Below, in pieces: positions 1-8,843 of a stretch of 64,000 bases of DNA. The notes under the pieces were generated by a model. It had not been told where the DNA came from, made no database searches, and saw nothing but the letters and a program-made list of their open reading frames with translations. This DNA comes from CAKOSP01 sp044432745 (lineage in GTDB: Bacteria; Bacillota_I; Bacilli_A; RF39; UBA660). The position numbers and the translations under genes were made by a program. Positions within the stretch are counted from its first letter, which is position 1. Each line of letters starts with the position of its first letter. The stretch lies in contig JAWXUH010000002.1 in assembly GCA_044432745.1 (NCBI GenBank), positions 124,001 through 188,000 of the forward strand, in the 5' to 3' direction.

Positions 1-28
1 TGATATTGAAACAATTAAAGAATTATAA
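1..28 (+). pseudogene. 3' tail of another Rpn-type nuclease copy (window edge)
   Basis: The first bases read D-I-E-T-I-K-E-L-stop, identical to the last codons of the complete Rpn-type gene ending at 1648. The sequence that follows is also the same as that following the complete gene. The window therefore opens inside another member of the array, so more copies probably lie upstream. Whether that copy is complete cannot be seen. Confidence 0.7.
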
Positions 29-182
29 CCAGATATTTAAAGTACAAATTTTGTACTTTTTTATTTAAAAAATATAAATTACTAATTTTAAAAATTTAGT
101 AGTATGACTTGAATTATATGTAAAAAAAAATTATAATTTATTTAGAAAGGAATCAAAATCTTAATGTTATCAAAAAATATTG
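1..182. repeat. Rpn array repeat module, copy 1
   Basis: About 180 bp direct repeat, also at 1621-1801, 2027-2207 and (shortened) 2638-2745. It starts with the last codons of the nuclease gene. It then carries a stem-loop terminator (GTAC arms, T-run, 39-62) and a consensus-like promoter (TTGAAT 109-114, 17-bp spacer, TATAAT 132-137). It ends with a purine-rich AGAAAGGAATC leader. Confidence 0.85.
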
Positions 183-570
183 CAAAGCAACTAATACAAA
201 CTTAGATGATGGAAGAACTATTATAATATTTAATACTAAAGGTAAAGAAGATAAAGAAAATAAAGAGTTGTCTAATTTACTTAAGTATATAGATGGCAAT
301 GAATCTAGTATTACTGATTTGACAAGAAAAATTGAAAGTGAAGTAGACAAGATAAAAACGAATGAGATTTTGAGATGTGATTTTATGAAACAAAAAGCTG
401 ATGAAATGGATCAATATACTGATGGAAAAAAAGAAGGCAAAAAAGAAGGAATAATTGAGGGTGAAAACAAGAAAGGTTTAGAAATAGCAAAAAAATTAAA
501 AGGTACAATGACTGATGAAGAAATATCTAAAATTACAGAACTTGATATTGAACTGGTAAAAGAAATGTAA
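178..570 (+). pseudogene. 5'-truncated Rpn family nuclease copy A
   Basis: The reading frame from 178 matches residues ~143 to the end of the complete gene at 779-1648 (Y-C-K-A-T-N-T-N-L-D-D-G onward) but has no N-terminal nuclease core and no in-frame start at the junction. A TTG at 268 could start a 100-residue product. The C-terminal G-K-K-E-G repeat tract is shorter than in the complete copy. It is preceded by its own promoter in the repeat module. It is most likely a decayed duplicate, though a C-terminal-only product cannot be excluded. Confidence 0.75.
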
Positions 571-633
571 TTCTATTGTAAAATTTTGTAATAAAAAATT
601 TTTAAAATTTTTAATATATTACTTTTTTATTAC

Positions 634-662
634 TTGAAAATTATGATTTTTTTAAGTATAAT
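634..662 (+). promoter_or_regulatory. sigma-A promoter of the complete Rpn-type gene
   Basis: TTGAAA (634-639), 17-bp spacer, TATAAT (657-662). It lies ~115 bp before the start codon, leaving a long leader that begins with the same AGAAAGGAATCAAAATCTTA sequence as the repeat modules. Confidence 0.7.
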
Positions 663-778
663 CTACTTAGAAAGGAATCAAAATCTTATAAAAAGAAAAA
701 GTTTTATCACTATTTGTCGAAAGACTTGATTTTAAATTGATAACTATTTATTATAGCCTCCATTAAGGAGAAAGTACT

Positions 779-1648
779 ATGAATAAAAAATTAAAAAGAG
801 AAAATAAATTTATTAATTGGATAGACCTAAAGTTTTCAAATGATTTTATGTTTGGACACGTATTAAAGAATGAAGAACTTTTAAAAGAGTTTGCAAGCGT
901 GCTTTTAGGTTTTGATATTAATGATGTAGATAATATTGAATTTGAAAAGACTATGAAACAATACTACTTTACTAGAGGTGTAAGGTTAGATGTATATTTT
1001 AAATCTTCTAATAAAGTAATAAATATAGAAATGCAAGTTGTAGATAGATCTAATATTAAAAAAAGAGGAAGGTATTATCAGTCAAGTTTAGATAGTTTGT
1101 TATTAGAAACAGCAAGAGAGTATACAGATTTAAATGATACGTTAGTAGTATTTATTTGTTGTTATGATCCATTTGATAAAAACCAAATGAAATACGTTTT
1201 CAAGAATTATTGTAAAGCAACTAATACAAACTTAGATGATGGAAGAACTATTATAATATTTAATACTAAAGGTAAAGAAGAGAAAGAAAACAAAGAGTTA
1301 TCTAATTTACTTAAATACATAGATGGTAATGAGTCTAACATTAATGATTTGACAAGAAAAATTGAAAGTGAAGTAGATAAGATAAAAACAAATGAGATTT
1401 TGAGGTGTGATTTTATGAAACAAAAAGCAGATGAAATGGACCAATATACTGATGGAAAAAAAGAAGGAATAATTGAAGGTAAAATTGAAGGCAAAAAAGA
1501 AGGAATAATTGAGGGTCAAAAAGAAGGAATAATTAAAGGAAAAAAAGAAGGAAAAATTGAAATAGCAAAAAAATTAAAAAGTACAATGACTGATGAAGAA
1601 ATATCTAAAATTACAGAACTTGATATTGAAACAATTAAAGAATTATAA
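779..1648 (+). CDS. Rpn family recombination-promoting nuclease / PD-(D/E)XK transposase-like protein
   Basis: This 289-residue protein has the usual N-terminal signature of the Rpn/PDDEXK_2 family: F-K-x-x-F near the start, D-V-Y-F-K at ~80, then I-N-I-E-M-Q, which supplies the acidic and E-x-Q residues of the nuclease core. Members are DNA endonucleases linked to RecA-independent recombination, and some act in phage defence. The C-terminus is a run of K-E-G-I-I-E-G / K-I-E-G short repeats followed by a conserved tail (M-T-D-E-E-I-S-K-I-T). The start is set by an AAGGAG box at 766-771. It is the only intact copy in a cluster of truncated ones. Family confidence is high; the cellular role is unknown. 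Confidence 0.85.
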   Translation: MNKKLKRENKFINWIDLKFSNDFMFGHVLKNEELLKEFASVLLGFDINDVDNIEFEKTMKQYYFTRGVRLDVYFKSSNKVINIEMQVVDRSNIKKRGRYYQSSLDSLLLETAREYTDLNDTLVVFICCYDPFDKNQMKYVFKNYCKATNTNLDDGRTIIIFNTKGKEEKENKELSNLLKYIDGNESNINDLTRKIESEVDKIKTNEILRCDFMKQKADEMDQYTDGKKEGIIEGKIEGKKEGIIEGQKEGIIKGKKEGKIEIAKKLKSTMTDEEISKITELDIETIKEL

Positions 1649-1801
1649 CCAGATATTTAAAGTACAAATTTTGTACTTTTTTATTTAAAAAATATAAATT
1701 ACTAATTTTAAAATTTAGTAGTATGACTTGAATTATATGTGAAAAAAAATTATAATTTATTTAGGAAGGAATCAAAGTCTTAACGTTATCAAAAAATATT
1801 G
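1621..1801. repeat. Rpn array repeat module, copy 2
   Basis: Nearly identical to positions 1-182. The terminator stem-loop is at ~1659-1682 and the promoter is TTGAAT 1728-1733, 17-bp spacer, TATAAT 1751-1756. It follows the complete gene directly and therefore supplies its terminator. Confidence 0.85.
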
Positions 1802-1802
1802 T

Positions 1803-2054
1803 AGGGAATAAGTCTAGTATTAATGATTTGAAAAGAAAAATTGAAAGTGAAGTAGACAAGATAAAACAAATGAGATTTTGAGGTGTGATTTTATGAAACA
1901 AAAAGCAGATGAAATGGATCAATATACTGAAGGAAAAAAAGAAGGCAAAATTGAAGGGAAAAAGGAAATAGCAAAAAAATTAAAAGATATAATGCCAGAC
2001 GATGAGATATCTAAAATTACAGAACTTGATATTGAAACAATTAAAGAATTATAA
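1803..2054 (+). pseudogene. 5'-truncated and frameshifted Rpn copy B
   Basis: Matches the complete gene from G-N-x-S-x-I-N-D-L (residue ~182) to the stop. One A is missing in the run after GATAA near 1860-1868 compared with the complete gene, which shifts the frame before the M-K-Q-K-A-D-E-M segment. The K-E-G repeat tract is reduced to a few units. With the 5' loss and the frameshift it is a dead copy. Confidence 0.8.
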
Positions 2055-2207
2055 CCAGATATTTAAAGTACAAATTTTGTACTTTTTTATTTAAAAAATA
2101 TAAATTACTAATTTTAAAATTTAGTAGTATGACTTGAATTATATGTAAAAAAAAATTATAATTTATTTAGAAAGGAATCAAAATCTTAAAGTTATCAAAA
2201 AATATTG
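2027..2207. repeat. Rpn array repeat module, copy 3
   Basis: Terminator stem-loop at ~2065-2088. Promoter TTGAAT 2134-2139, 17-bp spacer, TATAAT 2157-2162. Same order and sequence as copies 1 and 2. Confidence 0.85.
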
Positions 2208-2655
2208 TAAAGCAACAAATACAAACTTAGATGATGGAAGAACTATTATAATATTTAATACTAAAGGTAAAGAAGATAAAGAAAATAAAGAGTTATCTAA
2301 TTTACTTAAGTACATAGATGGTAATGAGTCTAACATTAATGATTTGACAAGAAAAATTGAAAGTGAAGTAGACAAGATAAAAACGAATGAGATTTTGAGG
2401 TGTGATTTTATGAAACAAAAAGCAGATGAAATGGACCAATATACTGATGGAAAAAAAGAAGGAATAATTGAAGGTAAAATCGAAGGCAAAATTGAAGGCA
2501 AAATTGAAGGCAAAATTGAAGGCAAAAAAGAAGGAATAATTGAGGGTGAAAACAAGAAAGGTTTAGAAATAGCAAAAAAATTAAAAGGTACAATGACTGA
2601 TGAAGAAATATCAAAAATTACAGAACTTGATATTGAAACAATTAAAGAATTATAA
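2203..2655 (+). pseudogene. 5'-truncated Rpn copy C with expanded GKIE repeats
   Basis: Open from 2203 and matching residues ~143 to the end of the complete gene, truncated at the same point as copy A. The first usable start is TTG 2344, in D-L-T-R-K. It has four consecutive K-I-E-G units, against one in the complete gene, so the number of 12-bp units varies between copies. It is probably a non-functional duplicate or a sequence donor. Confidence 0.75.
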
Positions 2656-2745
2656 CCAGATATTTAAAGTACAAATTTTGTACTTTTTTATTTAAAAAAT
2701 ATAAATTACTAATTTTAAAATTTAGTAGTATAACTTGAATTATAT
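2638..2745. repeat. Rpn array repeat module, copy 4 (shortened)
   Basis: Starts like the other modules and has the terminator stem-loop at 2666-2689, but it breaks off inside the promoter, after the TTGAAT box at ~2733, where it joins the small gene fragment at 2742. Confidence 0.8.
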
Positions 2746-2789
2746 CTAAAATTACAGAACTTGATATTGAGGTAATTAGAGAATTATAA
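2742..2789 (+). pseudogene. last 15 codons of a further Rpn copy
   Basis: Reads I-S-K-I-T-E-L-D-I-E-V-I-R-E-L-stop, a diverged version of the C-terminal tail of the complete gene. It marks the right end of the array. Confidence 0.7.
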
Positions 2790-2884
2790 TTAGGTATTCC
2801 AGCTCAGTCTATATTTTTATTTGCAAAATGTTTAAAAATGTATTATTATAGTTACAAGTTTTTTGTGGAATAATAGGGGGTTAC

Positions 2885-4258
2885 ATGAATAATAAATTAA
2901 AGGATTCACTTAAATGTTTAGAGTTAAGTGAAATGCCAAAGACAGTAGATGAGCTAAAGAAGCAGTTTAGAAAATTATCAATTTTGTATCATCCTGATAC
3001 TAATCCAGAAGCTGATCGTTATAAAATGGGTGAGTTAATTGAATCTAAGGATTACTTGCTATCACAATTTGGTGTAAATAAAAATAAACATATTATAGTA
3101 GATACAGAAGAAAGTTTTGAATATCAAGTATTTAAAAGTGAATTAATAAATCATAAAGACAAAGTAGAATATAAAGAATCTATTCATTTAATAAATTCTT
3201 TATTAAATGAAATTTCAAATACAAAATATTATTCATATAATTATGATCAGCTACTAGAAGTAATTAAACCATTAGCATCTAGTATTATTTTAGAAAGTTT
3301 AAATACTTTAACTAAGGAGTTTGTTGTACCTGATAATTATTGTAAAAATATTACTGAAGATATTTTACTATCTAAAGATTATGGTATATATCCCATTATT
3401 AATAATTTAGAAATAACTTTATATACATTATATACAAAAATAGAAAATATAAATAATTTTATAGAAAGACCTATAACTATAGAACATAATTTTTTTATAA
3501 ATTATATATTTACTTATTTTGATTTTTGTATTAACTTAATTGATAAAACTAAATTTAATTTTGTAAAGAGTAGTTTGTTTGAAAATTTAGTTAATAATTT
3601 ATATATTAATAAAATAAATGAAAGTAAAAAATATATGTTAGACGTTAATAGTATGTTATTTGATTTAATAATTACAGAAGATATATTAAATAGACAAGAA
3701 GAAATAATAAATGAAATAGCTTATCAAATTAAGGATCACTATGTATTACTTGATTCATTAAACAACGCTGTATTATCATCTTTAGAACCAAACAAAGCTA
3801 AGAGTGTAATTCTAGATTTATTAACTAGATTTTTCTCAAATGATATTTCAGTTGTAACTGATGGGGAAGAGATGCCTGCTGTATTTACAGACAATGTATT
3901 CTTTAAGGAAATTTCCATAATTAATTTTGAAAAATTATGTTCACTAGATGAGTCATACTATAAATTTAAATTACCAGATAATGTAGTAAACTCTAAAGCG
4001 TGGCATGATATAACATTAACCCATATATTATATAATTATTTATACATATCATATTATGATGATAATAGTATTATTGAAACAATTGATTCAAATATATGCA
4101 GTATAATTAATATGTATGTTAGTGATAAAGTTTTACAAACTTGTCCTGATATAGATCTTACTCAAATGGAAGAACATGGACTTGAAGATGTTGCAGAAAT
4201 TATAAATGTTTTTAATAAAGAAATAGATAACTATTTAGCTAAAGGTTACTCTAGATAG
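2885..4258 (+). CDS. J-domain (DnaJ-like) protein of unknown function
   Basis: The N-terminal ~65 residues form a J-domain: helix II (L-K-K-Q-F-R-K-L-S-I-L-Y) is followed by the H-P-D motif at residues 36-38. This tripeptide stimulates the Hsp70 ATPase, so a role as a DnaK co-chaperone is expected from the family. The remaining ~390 residues are helical, low in complexity and match no family I recognise; there is no G/F-rich region or zinc finger. The start is supported by AGGGGG at 2875-2880. It stands alone between the Rpn array and a separately promoted gene. Total length 457 residues. Confidence 0.65.
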   Translation: MNNKLKDSLKCLELSEMPKTVDELKKQFRKLSILYHPDTNPEADRYKMGELIESKDYLLSQFGVNKNKHIIVDTEESFEYQVFKSELINHKDKVEYKESIHLINSLLNEISNTKYYSYNYDQLLEVIKPLASSIILESLNTLTKEFVVPDNYCKNITEDILLSKDYGIYPIINNLEITLYTLYTKIENINNFIERPITIEHNFFINYIFTYFDFCINLIDKTKFNFVKSSLFENLVNNLYINKINESKKYMLDVNSMLFDLIITEDILNRQEEIINEIAYQIKDHYVLLDSLNNAVLSSLEPNKAKSVILDLLTRFFSNDISVVTDGEEMPAVFTDNVFFKEISIINFEKLCSLDESYYKFKLPDNVVNSKAWHDITLTHILYNYLYISYYDDNSIIETIDSNICSIINMYVSDKVLQTCPDIDLTQMEEHGLEDVAEIINVFNKEIDNYLAKGYSR

Positions 4259-4312
4259 ACTAATAATAAAGTCTCAATTAACAACTATTTTTATAAAATA
4301 CTTAAATATGAC

Positions 4313-4341
4313 TTGAAAAAAAACACAAAATATTGTATTAT
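4313..4341 (+). promoter_or_regulatory. sigma-A promoter
   Basis: TTGAAA (4313-4318), 17-bp spacer, TATTAT (4336-4341), ~30 bp before the start of the gene at 4371. Confidence 0.6.
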
Positions 4342-4370
4342 ATATGTCATATTTAATTTGAGGGGAAAAA

Positions 4371-4799
4371 ATGAAAAATAAAAAAGTTGAAAAGGGGGAT
4401 ATTCTTTTAATAAAAGGAGTATTATCAGATGAACTTCAGCTTCTTGGTTCGCATTATTTTATAGCGCTTGATACAGCCGAAGGTCGAATAAAGAAGAAGT
4501 TTTATAATTTAAAAGGTATAATGATTTGTTCTGTTCAAAGTGATGAACACGAATTTAGATTAAAAAATTATCAAGGAACTGTAATGGTTAAAAATAATAA
4601 TATAAATGTTCTAAAACATGATTCTTATGTTAATGCACAAAAGGTATATTATTTTAATAAAGATTTATTAGAATTTCAATTAGTAGATAGAATTAGCGAG
4701 GAATATGCAGATACGTTTATAGAGTATATTGATTCAATAGAACAACTTGAACTTAATCTTCAAAATTTAAGAAAAAGAAAAAAGAAAACAAGAAGATAA
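4371..4799 (+). CDS. small hypothetical protein, possibly PemK/MazF-like fold
   Basis: 142 residues. The N-terminus (V-E-K-G-D-I-L-L-I) and the following beta-rich segments (H-Y-F-I-A-L-D-T, G-I-M-I-C-S-V, Q-G-T-V-M-V) resemble in order the SH3-like fold of MazF/PemK endoribonucleases. The catalytic signature residues are not clear and no antitoxin gene precedes it, so this is only a suggestion. The C-terminus is a helix ending in a highly basic tail (R-K-R-K-K-K-T-R-R). It has its own promoter and a GGGG ribosome-binding site, and is apparently monocistronic. Confidence 0.45.
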   Translation: MKNKKVEKGDILLIKGVLSDELQLLGSHYFIALDTAEGRIKKKFYNLKGIMICSVQSDEHEFRLKNYQGTVMVKNNNINVLKHDSYVNAQKVYYFNKDLLEFQLVDRISEEYADTFIEYIDSIEQLELNLQNLRKRKKKTRR

Positions 4800-4830
4800 A
4801 ATATTTAATTAAGTTGTTAAATATTTTTTT
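4799..4830 (+). terminator. stem-loop with T-run
   Basis: ATATTTAA and TTAAATAT arms separated by ~8 nt and followed by a long T-run, directly after the gene at 4371. It overlaps the probable promoter of the next gene (TTGTTA 4814-4819, 16 bp, TATAAT 4836-4841). Confidence 0.55.
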
Positions 4831-4860
4831 TATGTTATAATTTTTTTAAAGGAGATTATT

Positions 4861-5649
4861 ATGAAATATTTATTATCTATAGCTTGGAGAACTTTTGATA
4901 TACTTGATGTAGATCAAATTACAAAATTATTTTCTACAACAGATATGTCTGAGGTAGGTGGAATAGAAGTTGCAACTTCTAATTATAAAGACAATGAAAA
5001 AATGCTAAAATACTGTTTAGAAAATAATATGATATTTCAGTGTCATACACCTAAATTAAAAAATGAATCAGATATATTTTCATATTTAGATGATATACAT
5101 AAACTATCGTTAATATATAAAAACAATATAAATATTGTTCTACATAGTCTTGAGAGTGATGATATTGAAGAATCTGTATTATCTACTATAAAATATGTAG
5201 AATCAATACTAGAGTATATTAAAGACAATAATTTAAATATAATTATATCATTAGAAAATTTAAATTATCATCATGATAGAGTTAGAATAAACGTTAATAG
5301 AATAGATGAAATATTAAATGTATTTGATAATTTGAAATTTACATACGATATAGGTCATGATATATACGATAATAAAAATAATTCTACATTAAGTGATTTA
5401 CAAATAAACAAACTTAACAATGTTCATCTTCATAATGTATATAATGATAAGGATCACGAACTTATATTTAAAAACGAACAATACCTTAAATATTTAAAAA
5501 AATCTATGAAAGATATTAATTCACTTGATTTTAATAAACACATTGTTCTTGAAGTAGGTGTAGATATGCACCCTGGAAAAGACGTAGAAGAGAAACTAAT
5601 AAATTACATTAATTCGATTAAAGAAATAAAAACTTTCTTTAATATTTAA
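4861..5649 (+). CDS. sugar phosphate isomerase/epimerase-like TIM barrel protein (AP endonuclease 2 family)
   Basis: 262 residues with the metal-binding pattern of the xylose isomerase-like TIM barrel (PF01261): H in Q-C-H-T-P, H in V-L-H-S-L, E in S-L-E-N-L, D and H in Y-D-I-G-H-D, H in V-H-L-H-N, and a final E in L-E-V-G-V-D. Members include sugar isomerases, inosose dehydratases and endonuclease IV; the substrate cannot be inferred. A second, true endonuclease IV is present at 54818. The start is supported by AAAGGAG. It is a single gene ending in a strong terminator. Confidence 0.75.
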   Translation: MKYLLSIAWRTFDILDVDQITKLFSTTDMSEVGGIEVATSNYKDNEKMLKYCLENNMIFQCHTPKLKNESDIFSYLDDIHKLSLIYKNNINIVLHSLESDDIEESVLSTIKYVESILEYIKDNNLNIIISLENLNYHHDRVRINVNRIDEILNVFDNLKFTYDIGHDIYDNKNNSTLSDLQINKLNNVHLHNVYNDKDHELIFKNEQYLKYLKKSMKDINSLDFNKHIVLEVGVDMHPGKDVEEKLINYINSIKEIKTFFNI

Positions 5650-5666
5650 ATTTAATAATGTTTTAT

Positions 5667-5698
5667 AACAAAAGAAGCAAAAAATGCTTCTTTTTGTT
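5667..5698 (+). terminator. intrinsic terminator
   Basis: GAAGCA (5674-5679), AAAAA loop, TGCTTC (5685-5690), T-run. The stem extends outward through the AACAAAA / TTTTTGTT flanks. Confidence 0.8.
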
Positions 5699-5707
5699 AT
5701 TTTGTGA

Positions 5708-5736
5708 TTGAAATATTACAAAAAATATGTTAAGAT
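5708..5736 (+). promoter_or_regulatory. sigma-A promoter
   Basis: TTGAAA (5708-5713), 17-bp spacer, TAAGAT (5731-5736), upstream of the coiled-coil gene at 5778. Confidence 0.5.
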
Positions 5737-5777
5737 ATACAAGTTTTATTGGGTTTTAAAAGACCTTGGGGGAAAAT

Positions 5778-6737
5778 ATGAAAAGAAGAGAAGTTACTCA
5801 ATTTGATTTGGATAAACTTTTATTAAGAAAAATAGAAAAAATAAAAAAGGAGTTTTCTAATTTTGTATCACTAGATGATTTAAAAAGAAAACTAGATAAT
5901 ATAGAAAGTATATCTGATGATATTAAATCTCAATTAGATATAATATTTCCAAATTTTGCTAACTTTAAATTATTACTTACTAATTATGAATCTATTATTG
6001 TTTGGGATAAAAAAGGTAAACAAAGTTATGAAGATGTATATCAAATTATTATTAAATCTATATTAGATCAAAAGAAAAAAGAAGTATTACATTTAGAAAA
6101 GAAATTAGATGTATGTGAAGAAAGTCTGGATTTATATAATAAAGAAATAATAATTCTACATACTCTAGAAGAATACGATAACTTAAAAGAAGATAACAAA
6201 AAAATAGAAAAAAATGTAAAAACAATTAAGTATGAAGTTGATTCTATAAATTTAGAAACAGAAGAGTTAAGAGAAGAGAGAAAACCTTTATTAAGAAAAC
6301 AATATATATATAATAAAGTAAATAAAATTTTTAAATTCTTTCTAAAGAAGAAAATAAATCAAAATAATGATTTAGTATTAAATCTATCTAATAGAATAGA
6401 TGAAAATGAATCAGAAGCAAAACTTATAAATGATGTTATTTATGAACTTGAAATTAAACAAGAAATAAATCGTGATAAGTTTATACAACGTATTAAAATA
6501 GGTATATCATATAAAGAATATAAAGAACTACTTCAATTTATGAAAAATAACCATATAACTGATGTTACTTTATATGAAGATAATGAAAGAGTTAGAGAAG
6601 AAAAAGAAGCTATAGTTCAAGAACTTATAGAAAAAACAAGAGAGTTTAGAAAAATTATCTTAGATAATCAAATAGAAGAAATAGAGTTCTTTGAATACAT
6701 CTATGGTAATTTTGTAACAAAACAAAATTTAAGATAA
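5778..6737 (+). CDS. coiled-coil hypothetical protein
   Basis: 319 residues, not recognised. It is highly charged (Lys/Glu-rich), with long predicted coiled-coil stretches from ~100 to ~175 and ~200 to ~300, and no membrane segment or signal peptide. The start is ATG 5778, 5 nt after a GGGGG box (5768-5772); an in-frame TTG at 5766 lies on top of that box and is unlikely to be used. It is followed closely (36 bp) by the membrane protein at 6774, so the two may share a transcript. Confidence 0.6.
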   Translation: MKRREVTQFDLDKLLLRKIEKIKKEFSNFVSLDDLKRKLDNIESISDDIKSQLDIIFPNFANFKLLLTNYESIIVWDKKGKQSYEDVYQIIIKSILDQKKKEVLHLEKKLDVCEESLDLYNKEIIILHTLEEYDNLKEDNKKIEKNVKTIKYEVDSINLETEELREERKPLLRKQYIYNKVNKIFKFFLKKKINQNNDLVLNLSNRIDENESEAKLINDVIYELEIKQEINRDKFIQRIKIGISYKEYKELLQFMKNNHITDVTLYEDNERVREEKEAIVQELIEKTREFRKIILDNQIEEIEFFEYIYGNFVTKQNLR

Positions 6738-6773
6738 TTAGTATTTTATAGTATAATGGTGTAGGAGATAAAA

Positions 6774-7427
6774 ATGAGTAGTAATAAAAAAAATAAAAAA
6801 GCATTAATTATATCTATATCGATATACTTAGCATTCTTAATATATAGTATTATTGTTAATCAAACATTAATAACAGGATATAAAGCTATAAATATATTAG
6901 CAGCGATAGTTTCACCGCCACTAATATATTTAACTTTAAGAATAATTAAGATAAAAATAATACCAGAAATAACTTATATAATATTTGGATTTAATTTATT
7001 ATCTATAATACTTGGTAATACTTTAAAACTATATAGACTATGGGATCCATATGATAAAATATTACATTTCTTATCAGGAGTGATAATAGCTTTATTTATA
7101 TATTGTATATTCTTATTAATAATGCAAAAGAAAAATATAAAAAAGAAAAACGAATTTATATTATCAATATTATTTGTAAATGGACTTAATATATCAGTTG
7201 CATTTTTATGGGAACTATTTGAATTTAGTTTACTTGTATTCTTTGGAATAGATGCTATAAGACATAAATCAACAGGTGTATATGATTTAATGCTTGATAT
7301 ACTTGTATGTATGATAGGTGGAATTATAATATCTATATATTTATATCTATTTTATAAAATTAAAAAAAATAATGTAGTTACTAAAATGGGAGAAACTTTT
7401 TATATAGAAAATACAAAAGAGAAATAA
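6774..7427 (+). CDS. multi-pass membrane protein (DUF2238/YjdF-like)
   Basis: 217 residues with about six hydrophobic segments. The pattern Y-D-K-I-L-H-F-L-S-G, W-E-L-F-E-F and a later D-L-M-L-D-I-L resembles the conserved Asp/His/Glu membrane residues of the DUF2238/YjdF group of putative membrane enzymes. Family assignment is tentative and function is unknown. It has an AGGAGA ribosome-binding site. Its last codons form one arm of the terminator that follows. Confidence 0.55.
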   Translation: MSSNKKNKKALIISISIYLAFLIYSIIVNQTLITGYKAINILAAIVSPPLIYLTLRIIKIKIIPEITYIIFGFNLLSIILGNTLKLYRLWDPYDKILHFLSGVIIALFIYCIFLLIMQKKNIKKKNEFILSILFVNGLNISVAFLWELFEFSLLVFFGIDAIRHKSTGVYDLMLDILVCMIGGIIISIYLYLFYKIKKNNVVTKMGETFYIENTKEK

Positions 7428-7457
7428 AATATTTAATTTTTATTTCTCTTTTTTTAT
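7418..7457 (+). terminator. intrinsic terminator overlapping the gene end
   Basis: AGAGAAATAAAA pairs with TTTTTATTTCTCT and is followed by a T-run. The left arm contains the last sense codons and stop of the preceding gene. Confidence 0.75.
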
Positions 7458-7484
7458 GATAAAATAATTTAAATGGAGGAATGT

Positions 7485-8792
7485 ATGAATAATATAAAAT
7501 GTCCCACATGTGGAGAAGTATTTGTGGTTGATGAAAGTGGGTATCAATCTATTGTAAAACAAATAAAAGACGCTGAATTTGAAAAGGAACTTAAAATTTT
7601 AAGTGAAGCTAGTTTATCAGAAATGAAAGTGATTCAAAGTAAAAATGAACATGAATTTGATAAAAAGATAAGTGAATATAAAAGTGAAGTAGAGTCACTT
7701 AAGTTAATTCTTAATGAAAAGGATAAAGCTTTAGAAGAAAGTTTATCTTTAGAAAGAGAAAAGAATAAAAATTCTTTTGCTAATAAGGAATTTGAATATA
7801 AAGAATCTATTAGTAAATTAGAATCTATTATAAGTAATTTTGAATCTGAAAAGAAACTTGCAATTAAAGAAGAAGAAAGTAGATGTTTAGATATTTTAAA
7901 TAAAAAAGAAATAGAAATACTTGAATTAAAAAAAGATATTGATGCATCTAATACTAATCATGAACTTAATTTACAAAAGCAAAAAGAAGTTCATGAATCT
8001 CTTATAAAACAAAAAGATGAAGCAATAGATTATTATAAAGATCTAAAAACAAAAATGTCTACTAAGATGGTAGGTGAATCTTTAGAACTACACTGTGAAA
8101 CTGAATTTAATAAACTTCGTTCTACAGGTTTTAAAACTTCATTCTTTGAAAAAGATAACAATAGTTCTTCTGGTAGTAAAGGTGATTACATATTTAAAGA
8201 TTACACTGAAGATGGAATAGAAATTTTATCTATAATGTTTGAAATGAAAAATGAAATGTCTACTACAAGTACTAAAAAGAAAAATGAAGATTTCTTAAAA
8301 GAACTTGATAAAGATAGACGTGAAAAAGGTTGTGAGTATGCTGTTTTAGTTTCACTTCTTGAAAGTGATTCTGATTTATATAATTCAGGTATAGTAGATA
8401 TGTCATATAAATATGAAAAAATGTATGTTATCAGACCTCAATTCTTTATTCCTATAATAACATTACTACGTAATGCATCACTTAATTCTGTTGGATATAA
8501 AAGAGAGTTAAACGATCTTAAAAATCAAAATATAGATGTTTCTGATTTTGAAAATAAACTTGAAGATTTTCAAGAAAAATTTGGTCGTAATTATGAGTTA
8601 GCAAATAAAAAATTCTTAACTGCTGTTAAGGAAATTGAAGAAACAATTAAGCATTTAGAAAAGACAAAAGAAGCATTATTATCAAGTGGAAACAACCTTA
8701 GACTTGCAAATGATAAAGCTCAAGATTTAAGTATAAAAAAGCTAACAAAGAACAATATTACAATGAAAAACAAATTTGAGGAAATAATATAA
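7485..8792 (+). CDS. DUF2130 family protein
   Basis: 435 residues. It begins with a short zinc-ribbon-like C-P-T-C-G and the D-E-S-G-Y sequence typical of DUF2130 proteins. A long charged coiled coil (~30-190) follows, then the conserved DUF2130 core (G-E-S-L-E near 193, then G-S-K-G-D-Y, I-M-F-E-M-K-N, R-P-Q-F-F-I-P), and a C-terminal helical tail. The molecular function of the family is not established. The start is ATG 7485, after GGAGGA (7475-7480); an in-frame ATG at 7473 overlaps that box and is not preferred. Confidence 0.8.
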   Translation: MNNIKCPTCGEVFVVDESGYQSIVKQIKDAEFEKELKILSEASLSEMKVIQSKNEHEFDKKISEYKSEVESLKLILNEKDKALEESLSLEREKNKNSFANKEFEYKESISKLESIISNFESEKKLAIKEEESRCLDILNKKEIEILELKKDIDASNTNHELNLQKQKEVHESLIKQKDEAIDYYKDLKTKMSTKMVGESLELHCETEFNKLRSTGFKTSFFEKDNNSSSGSKGDYIFKDYTEDGIEILSIMFEMKNEMSTTSTKKKNEDFLKELDKDRREKGCEYAVLVSLLESDSDLYNSGIVDMSYKYEKMYVIRPQFFIPIITLLRNASLNSVGYKRELNDLKNQNIDVSDFENKLEDFQEKFGRNYELANKKFLTAVKEIEETIKHLEKTKEALLSSGNNLRLANDKAQDLSIKKLTKNNITMKNKFEEII

Positions 8793-8843
8793 GCAATTTA
8801 TGGCCAATATTTGCTTATTTTGTAATAAATTTGTATCTTATCG

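Noticed and set aside
1..2789. CRISPR array from the regular repeats.
   Set aside because: The repeats are ~180 bp long, contain coding and promoter sequence, and the intervening stretches are related gene fragments, not unique short spacers.
4371..4799. MazF/PemK toxin call for the 142-residue protein.
   Set aside because: The fold resemblance is vague, catalytic residues are not evident and no antitoxin gene is adjacent, so it is left as hypothetical.
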